NCBI GenBank assembly: GCA_017445435.1
Contig: JAFSUE010000241.1
Span: 1 to 5,588, forward strand
DNA length: 5,588 nt
Reading direction: 5' to 3'
DNA from: Selenomonadaceae bacterium
GTDB taxonomy: Bacteria > Bacillota > Negativicutes > Selenomonadales > Selenomonadaceae
Positions within the stretch are counted from its first letter, which is position 1. Every line of letters begins with the position of its first letter. This document shows positions 1-4,148 of the stretch, in pieces. The translations under genes and the position numbers were made by a program. Under the pieces are notes generated by a model. That model was not told the origin of the DNA and did not search any database. It saw only the letters and a program-made list of their open reading frames with translations.

Positions 1-138
1 AATGCGCGGGTCGTGCCAACCGTCTGTAGGATTATAATCCATTTCAAACATATAATCGGTGAAGTGCGTACCAAATTTGATTTTTGAAACGTCAGGCTTT
101 TCCTTCAACGTCTCCGCCTTAACAAATTTAATTTCCAT
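1..138 (-). CDS. ilvE: Branched-chain amino acid aminotransferase, N-terminal fragment
   Basis: The reading frame starts with ATG at 138 and runs off the left edge after 46 codons. The visible N-terminus carries FGTHFTDYMFEMDY (residues 23-36) and ends GWHDPRI, the conserved opening of eukaryote/Bacillus-type branched-chain aminotransferases (PLP-dependent class IV). These enzymes transfer the amino group between leucine, isoleucine or valine and 2-oxoglutarate in the cytoplasm. The PLP lysine lies outside the window. A consensus AGGAGG ribosome site (147-152, minus strand) stands 8 bases before the ATG and fixes the start. The gene lies 127 bases downstream of coaBC on the same strand; no convincing promoter was found in that gap, so read-through or an unrecognised promoter are both possible. 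The family call rests on the motif only. Confidence 0.85.
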   Translation of the reverse strand, partial: MEIKFVKAETLKEKPDVSKIKFGTHFTDYMFEMDYNPTDGWHDPRI

Positions 139-180
139 AAAGATTTCCTCCTAGTATAATTTAATGAAATAAAGGAATGG

Positions 181-206
181 TGCGCAAGGACGCGCCCGCC
201 CGCGCA
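181..206 (-). other. GC-rich hairpin in the ilvE leader
   Basis: A very GC-rich patch inside an otherwise AT-rich gap. TGCGC and GCGCA form a 5-bp stem around a 16-base G/C-rich loop. It lies between coaBC and ilvE with no run of T directly after it on the minus strand, so it is not a standard intrinsic terminator. It could be a leader structure for ilvE or a degraded repeat. The function is unknown. Confidence 0.25.
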
Positions 207-228
207 AATTTCTTGTTACTGATAAATT

Positions 229-252
229 TAAAATTAAAATTATTTAATTTTA
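229..252 (-). terminator. AT-only perfect inverted repeat after coaBC, possible weak terminator
   Basis: TAAAATTAAA (229-238) and TTTAATTTTA (243-252) are perfect 10-bp inverted arms around the loop ATTA. The structure starts about 13 bases beyond the coaBC stop, where the transcript of the five-gene operon would be expected to end. Because it holds no G or C it is weak as an RNA hairpin, and the sequence after it on the minus strand is mixed A/T rather than a clean T run. It could act in both directions, or simply reflect base composition. Confidence 0.3.
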
Positions 253-265
253 CAAAATTTATGCA

Positions 266-1540
266 CTAAAAAAATTCTGCGACGCGCCAAACAATTTTTT
301 CAGCCAATTCAACTTTCGTCATCTTAGGGAAGTTTTCAATATTGCCGCTACGATAAATCAACGTTGCAATATTCGTATCGACGCCGAATCCTGCGCCTTC
401 CGCCGTCACGTCATTTGCGACAATCATTTCAAGATTTTTTTCCTCAAGTTTTCTCTGCGCATACTCAAGCAAATTTTCAGTTTCCGCCGCAAAGCCGATT
501 AGCACTTGTGACTTTTTCAGCTGTCCCAACTCTTTCAAAATGTCGGGATTTTTTACAAGTTCAATCGTCAACGTGTCGGCATCTTTTTTTATTTTCTGCG
601 CGGAAATATTTCTGACGCGATAATCTGAAACTGCCGCCGCCATTATAACTGCGTCGACCGTGTCATATTCGCGAAGGACTGCCGAGCGCATTTCTTCAGC
701 CGTTTCAACTTGCACGAACTTTAAATCTTTCGGCGCAGGTAAATTACTTTTAGCGGAAATTAAAATTACGTCCGCGCCCAATCGTCTAGCCGCCGCCGCA
801 ATTTCATAACCCATACGTCCGCTTGATTTGTTGCCGATATATCTAACTGGGTCAATCGGTTCAACCGTACCGCCTGCCGTAACTAAAATTTTCTTGCCGT
901 GCAACTTGTCATTTTCTTCGCAGACCGTCAAAACTTCGCCGAATGATGATGAAACGGTTATGACAGTCGGCGAATCTTCATCAAGTTCAGTTACGTTGAA
1001 GAATTTTATAATTTCCGCGCAGATTTTTTCAGGTTCGGGCAAACGTCCCTTGCCGCTAGTGCCGCAAGCCAATTCGCCAGTTGCAGGGTCAATTATCTTT
1101 ACGCCGCGTGACGTTAAAATTTTTAAATTGTCCTGCGTCGCGGAATTTTCCCACATTAAAGTATTCATAGCTGGCGCGAAAATTAACGGCGCTGGCGTAG
1201 CTAAAATTGTCGTCGTCAACAAGTCATCGGCTATACCGTGCGCAACTTTAGCTAAAAAGTTTGCCGTAGCTGGCGCAATTAAAACTACGTCGGCAAAATT
1301 CGCCAACGCTATGTGTGTTTCTTCAAAGTTCGCAACGTCTGCAAACATTTCGACGGCAATGGGATTTTTAGTAATTTCTTGAAAAGTTCGTGGCGTGACA
1401 AATTCAGTTGCCGCCTTAGTCATAATGACTTTGACGTTAGCGCCCAACTTTTTCAAACGGCTTGCAATTTCAACTGATTTGTACGCCGCAATGCCGCCCG
1501 TCACGCCCAACAAAATTTTCTTTCCGTCTAACTTTTTCAT
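266..1540 (-). CDS. coaBC: Bifunctional phosphopantothenoylcysteine decarboxylase / phosphopantothenate-cysteine ligase
   Basis: This two-domain CoA biosynthesis enzyme joins cysteine to 4'-phosphopantothenate (CoaB, CTP-dependent) and decarboxylates the product to 4'-phosphopantetheine (CoaC, FMN-dependent). The 424 residues cover both domains. CoaC (about 1-182) has the flavoprotein opening LLGVTGGIAAYKS, the catalytic His76 in THIALA, the PAMN motif (123-126) and the active-site Cys159 in ELACGTSGKGRL. CoaB (about 214-424) has TAGGTVEPIDPVRYIGNKSSG (key Asn237), AAAVSDYR (301-308), the KIKK lysine motif (316-319) and GFAAET (349-354). The linker between them (about 183-213) looks longer than in E. 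coli CoaBC. The start ATG has AAGAGG (1551-1556) 10 bases upstream, in the loop of a hairpin listed separately. It is the last gene of the dapF-remA-gmk-rpoZ-coaBC run, 85 bases after rpoZ, and ends with TAG. Confidence 0.96.
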   Translation of the reverse strand: MKKLDGKKILLGVTGGIAAYKSVEIASRLKKLGANVKVIMTKAATEFVTPRTFQEITKNPIAVEMFADVANFEETHIALANFADVVLIAPATANFLAKVAHGIADDLLTTTILATPAPLIFAPAMNTLMWENSATQDNLKILTSRGVKIIDPATGELACGTSGKGRLPEPEKICAEIIKFFNVTELDEDSPTVITVSSSFGEVLTVCEENDKLHGKKILVTAGGTVEPIDPVRYIGNKSSGRMGYEIAAAARRLGADVILISAKSNLPAPKDLKFVQVETAEEMRSAVLREYDTVDAVIMAAAVSDYRVRNISAQKIKKDADTLTIELVKNPDILKELGQLKKSQVLIGFAAETENLLEYAQRKLEEKNLEMIVANDVTAEGAGFGVDTNIATLIYRSGNIENFPKMTKVELAEKIVWRVAEFF

Positions 1541-1541
1541 A

Positions 1542-1566
1542 CTAATTTAGCCTCTTATTAAATTAG
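1542..1566 (-). promoter_or_regulatory. Hairpin holding the coaBC ribosome-binding site in its loop
   Basis: CTAATTTA (1542-1549) and TAAATTAG (1559-1566) are perfect 8-bp inverted arms. The 9-base loop reads ATAAGAGGC on the coding strand and contains the AAGAGG ribosome site. The stem ends one base before the coaBC ATG. It could modulate translation, act as a protein-binding palindrome, or be a chance result of AT-rich sequence. The inverted repeat is directly visible; a role is inference. Confidence 0.4.
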
Positions 1567-1589
1567 CGCTTTTAAATTTTAGGAAATTA

Positions 1590-1622
1590 TCATTACGAAT
1601 TCCGCATTAAGCATTCCTAATT
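1590..1622 (-). repeat. Heptamer array, AAT family (copy 1)
   Basis: Read on the minus strand this is AATTAGG, AATGCTT, AATGCGG, AATTCGT, then AATGA: four 7-base units and a 5-base end, 33 bp in all. It starts 3 bases after the rpoZ stop and lies in the rpoZ-coaBC gap. The same family, with the same AATGA end and the same orientation relative to the gene before it, follows the DUF3084 gene at 5421-5460. Units here have diverged more than in that copy. Confidence 0.7.
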
Positions 1623-1625
1623 ATT

Positions 1626-1847
1626 TTAAATTTCTGGTTCAGCGAAAGTAACTTTGCCTTCGTAAATTTCTTCCATAGCATTCGTGACGAATTTATTTGT
1701 AGCGTTTTCAATGCGGCAAGGTGCGCCAGTCAAAAGTTGGCGTGCACGTTTCGACGCAAGTACAACCAAAGTATAGCGGCTGTGAACTTTTTCCATCATG
1801 GCATCAGTTGAAGGATTAACCATATTCGGCGCTGAATGTGTTTTCAA
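1626..1847 (-). CDS. rpoZ: DNA-directed RNA polymerase omega subunit
   Basis: A small subunit that chaperones beta' and stabilises RNA polymerase. The core NPSTDAMMEKVHSRYTLVVL, followed by ASKRARQLL, is the omega signature, and the protein ends EGKVTFAEPEI. The start is uncertain. ATG at 1823 (giving MVNPSTD) matches many omega proteins but has no ribosome site. TTG at 1847, in the same frame, has AAAGGAG (1859-1865) 11 bases upstream and gives 73 residues beginning MKTHSAPNMVNPS; this is the start used here. The frame stays open further up to ATG 1883 and GTG 1892, but those codons lie in a mobile-element end and are unlikely to be native. The gene follows gmk on the same strand after 177 bases and precedes coaBC, the usual Firmicutes order. 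Confidence 0.9.
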   Translation of the reverse strand: MKTHSAPNMVNPSTDAMMEKVHSRYTLVVLASKRARQLLTGAPCRIENATNKFVTNAMEEIYEGKVTFAEPEI

Positions 1848-1876
1848 TTTTAATTTTGCTCCTTTGTTAGCTTGTA

Positions 1877-2002
1877 TTGACATACTCCCCACGCCTAAAT
1901 TCGGGGGATTCCGCTATCAACAATCAAAGCTCCAAAAATGAAGTCTTACAAGGTCTACTTCGCAGGACGATGCCCCGCCCTGTGTCCTTACGAACTGTAA
2001 AA
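1877..2002 (-). mobile_element. IS200/IS605-family right end with omegaRNA-like region, tnpB missing
   Basis: Read on the minus strand the fragment ends with AATCCCCCGAATTTAGGCG followed by TGGGGAGTATGTCAA, a pattern I recognise from right ends of tnpB-bearing IS200/IS605 elements. TCCCC (1886-1890) and GGGGA (1904-1908) form the terminal stem. Further in, 1963-1969 and 1976-1982 form a 7-bp stem (one G-T pair) around a 6-base loop, as in omegaRNA scaffolds. One minus-strand frame reads FVRTQGGASSCEVDLVRLHF and soon stops, which may be the tail of a TnpB protein. No transposase body or left end is present; the left side is replaced by an ACTACTN heptamer array at 2003. It sits between gmk and rpoZ, its terminus about 11 bases before the rpoZ ribosome site. 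The family assignment is from remembered patterns, not a search. Confidence 0.6.
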
Positions 2003-2034
2003 ACTACTTACTACTTACTACTAACTACTCACTA
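2003..2034 (+). repeat. 32-bp heptamer array ACTACTN x4 + ACTA (copy A)
   Basis: Units are ACTACTT, ACTACTT, ACTACTA, ACTACTC, then ACTA. The array overlaps the 3' end of gmk: the gmk TAG stop (2025-2027) and its last two codons (Ser-Glu) are read from the array on the minus strand. On its other side it abuts the IS200/IS605-like fragment. Length and layout match the copies at 3806-3837, 3968-3999 and 5463-5494. Confidence 0.85.
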
Positions 2035-2639
2035 AAAATATCAATCTCATCTAAATTGCGGCTAACTTTGCAACGTTCGGCGGCAATTATTGATTTAACT
2101 TTCTCAACTGCCGCGTCAACAGTATCATTCACTACGACGTACTGATATTTTTTTCCAAGCGCAATTTCATTTTTCGCCGATTCAATACGCCGTTGCAAAA
2201 CGTCAGGCGATTCCGTACCGCGATTTTTAATTCTGTTGCAAAGTTCCTCAAATGACGGCGGCAATAAAAAAATGTAAATACCGTCGGGGCATTTGTCCAT
2301 AACTTTCAACGCGCCTTGTACGTCAATTTCTAAAAGCACGTCGACGCCAGAATTTCTTTTCTCCTCAATCTTATGTGCAGGCGTACCGTAAAAATTGCCA
2401 TAGACTTCGGCGTACTCTAAAAATTTTTCTTCAGCAAGCCAACTTTTAAATTGTTCGACGCTGATAAAAAAATATTCCTTGCCGTCGACTTCACCAGTAC
2501 GCGGTTGACGTGTCGTAGCTGAAATTGAGTAAAACATTTCGGGCATTTCAGCCAGCAACTTTTTACAGACTGTCCCTTTGCCAGTACCGCTAGCGCCTGA
2601 TATTACCGTTAGTAAGCCTTTCTTCATCAAATTCATCAT
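2025..2639 (-). CDS. gmk: Guanylate kinase
   Basis: Phosphorylates GMP to GDP with ATP, an essential cytoplasmic step in guanine nucleotide supply. The 204 residues match the family length. Visible motifs are the P-loop SGASGTGKGT (14-23), the GMP-binding segment SATTRQPRTGEVDGKEYFF (40-58), YGNFYGTP (80-87), LLEIDVQGA (102-110) with its acidic and Gln residues, the lid RGTES (140-144) with QRRI (149-152), and VVVNDT (168-173). The start is ATG at 2639, 12 bases after the remA stop; ATG codons also occur at residues 2 and 5, and residue 5 (MKKGLLTVISG) is a reasonable alternative. No strong ribosome site is visible, so coupling to remA translation is likely. The last codons and the TAG stop come from a heptamer repeat, so the C-terminal FSE may not be ancestral. 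Confidence 0.96.
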   Translation of the reverse strand: MMNLMKKGLLTVISGASGTGKGTVCKKLLAEMPEMFYSISATTRQPRTGEVDGKEYFFISVEQFKSWLAEEKFLEYAEVYGNFYGTPAHKIEEKRNSGVDVLLEIDVQGALKVMDKCPDGIYIFLLPPSFEELCNRIKNRGTESPDVLQRRIESAKNEIALGKKYQYVVVNDTVDAAVEKVKSIIAAERCKVSRNLDEIDIFSE

Positions 2640-2642
2640 TCA

Positions 2643-2676
2643 TCACGTTCTTTAATCATCGTCACGTTCTTTAATC
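2643..2676. repeat. 15-bp direct duplication at the remA/gmk junction
   Basis: TCACGTTCTTTAATC occurs at 2643-2657 and again at 2662-2676, period 19. On the coding strand the first-read copy encodes the IKER part of the RemA tail, and the second supplies the remA TAA stop and the gmk leader. It looks like a local slippage duplication that created the short intergenic spacer. Confidence 0.65.
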
Positions 2677-2924
2677 GCGCTAACAGCATTTTTCGACACA
2701 CGATCGCCAATCGTAAGCGGCAGCAAGCCAGAAAAAATTACGTGTCCGCTATCCATAACGATAACCGAGCGAGTACGGCGACCATGCGACGCGTCAAGAA
2801 ATTTTCCCTCTTCCTTCGCACGAGCAATAGCGCGTTTAGTCTGCGCGGCGTCAGGCGTCATAATCGCAATAATTCTGTCAGCCGATACCATATTTGTGAA
2901 ACCAACATTTACCATTTTACCCAT
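2652..2924 (-). CDS. remA: RemA-family (DUF370) regulatory protein
   Basis: A small DNA-binding regulator; in Bacillus subtilis RemA activates extracellular-matrix and osmoprotection genes as a ring-shaped oligomer. The 90 residues match the family length. Diagnostic stretches are VNVGFTNMVSADRIIAI (5-21), PDAAQTKRAIARAKEEGKF (24-42), the DASHGRRTRSVIVMDSGH block (44-61) and VSKNAVSAIKER near the end. The start ATG at 2924 has AAGGAG (2935-2940) 10 bases upstream, only two bases after the dapF stop; ATG at residue 4 is a weaker option. The place directly before gmk is the classical Firmicutes one, so the family call is firm, but targets in this organism are unknown. Confidence 0.92.
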   Translation of the reverse strand: MGKMVNVGFTNMVSADRIIAIMTPDAAQTKRAIARAKEEGKFLDASHGRRTRSVIVMDSGHVIFSGLLPLTIGDRVSKNAVSAIKERDDD

Positions 2925-2942
2925 AATTTTTTCTCTCCTTAC

Positions 2943-3752
2943 TTAAAATTTACCGACAAAAACTTTTTCAGCGGCGCCCGTCATTAAAATGTGATTGTCT
3001 TCCTGCCAATCAATTTTTAATGTGCCGCCGTCTAAAATTACTGTTGAAGATTTCCCAGCTAAATTGTTGAGATTCGCCGCTACAGCAGTTGCACAAGCGC
3101 CAGTACCGCAAGCAAGCGTAATTCCACTGCCACGTTCCCAAACGCGCATTCGCAACTGATTTTCACCGATGACTTGTACAAATTCCGCGTTGACGTGCTT
3201 GGGAAATTTTTCGTGACGTTCAAATTTTGGACCAATCGCCGCTAAGTCAATTTCATTCAAATCGTCGACAAAAATTATACAATGCGGATTGCCCATTGAA
3301 ACGCAACTCATCTTGAAAATCTTGCCGTCGACTTCGATTGATTCATTGACAATTTTATTGTGACCGTAGCCAGTGACAGGAATTTTTTCAGCGTCAAGAA
3401 TTGGTTCGCCCATGTCAACCGTGACGAGTTCGCCGCGCAGATTCATTTTCAAAATGCCCGCGCCAGTTTCAACGGTCAAAGTATTTTTATTCGTGCTGTC
3501 CAATAAAAATTTTGTAAAGCAACGAATACCATTGCCGCACATTTCAGCTTCCGAGCCGTCCGCATTAAAAATTCTCATGCGAACTTCGGCAACGTTGGAG
3601 TTTAAAACGTAAATCACGCCGTCCGCGCCAATGCCGAAATGCCTGTCACAAAGTTTAGAAATTTTTTCCGCCGAATCAATTTGCCCGTCAAGGCGGCTAT
3701 CAATTATTATGAAGTCATTGCCGCAACCCTGCCATTTCTCAAAATTTTTCAA
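2943..3752 (-). CDS. dapF: Diaminopimelate epimerase
   Basis: Converts LL-diaminopimelate to meso-diaminopimelate for lysine and peptidoglycan synthesis in the cytoplasm, without a cofactor, by a two-cysteine acid/base mechanism. The 269 residues are near the usual length and form two similar halves. Visible are QGCGNDFI (8-15), the first active-site cysteine C72 in NADGSEAEMCGNGIRC (63-78), GNPHC (154-158), WERGSG (205-210) and the second catalytic cysteine C215 in ACGTGAC (214-220). Trp205 replaces the more common Tyr in that motif. The start is TTG at 3752, chosen because AGAGGAGG (3760-3767) lies 7 bases upstream and MKNFEKWQGCGNDF fits family N-termini. It is the first gene of the minus-strand operon, behind its own promoter, and 18 bases before remA. 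Confidence 0.96.
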   Translation of the reverse strand: MKNFEKWQGCGNDFIIIDSRLDGQIDSAEKISKLCDRHFGIGADGVIYVLNSNVAEVRMRIFNADGSEAEMCGNGIRCFTKFLLDSTNKNTLTVETGAGILKMNLRGELVTVDMGEPILDAEKIPVTGYGHNKIVNESIEVDGKIFKMSCVSMGNPHCIIFVDDLNEIDLAAIGPKFERHEKFPKHVNAEFVQVIGENQLRMRVWERGSGITLACGTGACATAVAANLNNLAGKSSTVILDGGTLKIDWQEDNHILMTGAAEKVFVGKF

Positions 3753-3772
3753 AGTGTCGCCTCCTCTGCAAA

Positions 3773-3801
3773 AGTATATTCCAATTTCAACGATTGGTCA
3801 A
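3773..3801 (-). promoter_or_regulatory. Sigma70-type promoter of dapF
   Basis: On the minus strand TTGACC (3796-3801) and TATACT (3773-3778) are separated by exactly 17 bases; each box has one mismatch to consensus. The expected start point is about 3767, at the first base of the AGAGGAGG ribosome site, leaving a leader of only about 15 bases. CCAAT (3781-3785) and ATTGG (3793-3797) form an inverted repeat in the spacer reaching into the -35 box, a possible operator. The heptamer array at 3806 begins only 4 bases upstream of the -35 box. Confidence 0.7.
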
Positions 3802-3805
3802 ATTT

Positions 3806-3837
3806 TAGTAAGTAGTCAGTAGTAAGTAGTCAGTAGT
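3806..3837 (-). repeat. 32-bp heptamer array (copy B, inverted)
   Basis: On the plus strand it reads TAGT then AAGTAGT, CAGTAGT, AAGTAGT, CAGTAGT; on the minus strand it is four ACTACTN units plus ACTA. It is the left boundary of the 194-bp element and points the opposite way to the other three full copies. Confidence 0.85.
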
Positions 3838-3846
3838 ATTTTTTCC

Positions 3847-3857
3847 ACTACTAACTA
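3847..3857 (+). repeat. Short heptamer copy (ACTACTA + ACTA)
   Basis: A single unit plus the ACTA end, 9 bases from the inverted copy B. Together they can form a local hairpin: TAGT-C-AGTAGT (3827-3837) against ACTACT-A-ACTA, 10 pairs with one mismatch, around the loop ATTTTTTCC. Confidence 0.6.
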
Positions 3858-3899
3858 GGTGGTGTTGAATAACTAAGTGATGATAAAAAATGAAGGTAA

Positions 3900-3967
3900 T
3901 TACGCGGCATTTCAGCGCCCTGTGGAGTAGGACGCGTGGGAACACAAGGGCGCGGCGTAAGTTTTTT
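3900..3967 (+). terminator. Nested GC-rich stem-loop followed by T6
   Basis: The outer stem is TTACGC (3900-3905) with GCGTAA (3955-3960). The inner stem is GCGCCC-T-GTG (3915-3924) with CAC-A-A-GGGCGC (3943-3953), 10 pairs and one bulged A. One G then separates the structure from TTTTTT (3962-3967), so it has the form of an intrinsic terminator on the plus strand. No plus-strand gene lies upstream within the window, so it may instead be the end of a small RNA made from this element or a structural part of it. An A6 run (3885-3890) gives the minus strand a weaker similar form. Confidence 0.45.
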
Positions 3968-3999
3968 ATTACTCACTACTAACTACTAACTACTAACTA
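3968..3999 (+). repeat. 32-bp heptamer array (copy C)
   Basis: Units ATTACTC (one change), ACTACTA, ACTACTA, ACTACTA, then ACTA. It is the right boundary of the 194-bp element and starts immediately after the T6 run of the stem-loop. Confidence 0.85.
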
Positions 4000-4030
4000 A
4001 GAAAAAATTTTGCGGCAATAATTTTCAAAC

Positions 4031-4059
4031 TTGAATAAATTATACGTTTTTTGTAGAAT
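4031..4059 (+). promoter_or_regulatory. Sigma70-type promoter of the DUF3084 gene
   Basis: TTGAAT (4031-4036) and TAGAAT (4054-4059) with a 17-base spacer. The -10 box has one mismatch, the -35 box two. Transcription would begin near 4066, giving a leader of about 83 bases before the TTG start at 4149. Confidence 0.65.
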
Positions 4060-4148
4060 TAGCGCAATGACGTTTAGAAGTCAAAGAAATATAAATTGCG
4101 GCGAAAAATTTTTATCGACGTTTAACGATTGCAAAGTAGGGCGATACA

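Larger units (their letters stand above)
3806..3999. mobile_element. MITE-like 194-bp element with heptamer arrays as inverted ends
   Basis: Two 32-bp heptamer arrays (3806-3837 and 3968-3999) face each other around a 130-bp core. Aligned as arms, 27 of 32 positions pair; the four variable seventh positions all mismatch and one further position is G-T. The core contains a third, short array (3847-3857) and a nested GC-rich stem-loop followed by T6. No transposase frame is present. The layout suggests a non-autonomous element or a repeat-bounded structured RNA. No target-site duplication was identified, so mobility is inference. Confidence 0.45.
3753..4148. other. Divergent intergenic region between dapF and the DUF3084 gene
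   Basis: 396 bases without a convincing gene. From left to right it holds the dapF ribosome site and promoter, a 194-bp repeat-bounded element (3806-3999), the promoter of the plus-strand gene (4031-4059) and an untranslated leader of roughly 80 bases. In the leader GACGTTTA occurs twice (4069-4076, 4117-4124) and an A5/T5 stretch around 4104-4113 could form a small hairpin. I found no tRNA or recognised riboswitch. Confidence 0.6.

Noticed and set aside
153..158. TATACT as an ilvE -10 box
   Set aside because: It abuts the AGGAGG ribosome site, so transcription would start inside that site, and no -35 box lies at the proper distance.
828..1382. 184-residue plus-strand frame opposite coaBC
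   Set aside because: It is the antisense shadow of a clearly recognisable enzyme gene, with no family features or ribosome site of its own.
3890..3982. Small plus-strand frame of 30 codons, Arg-rich (starts MKVITRHFSALW)
   Set aside because: It has no ribosome site, covers the hairpin core and takes its stop from the heptamer array. Its composition follows the GC-rich stem and not a protein family.
4066..4148. Riboswitch or T-box in the DUF3084 leader
   Set aside because: The leader is only about 83 bases, AT-rich, without T-box, SAM, FMN or similar conserved blocks, and no terminator precedes the start.
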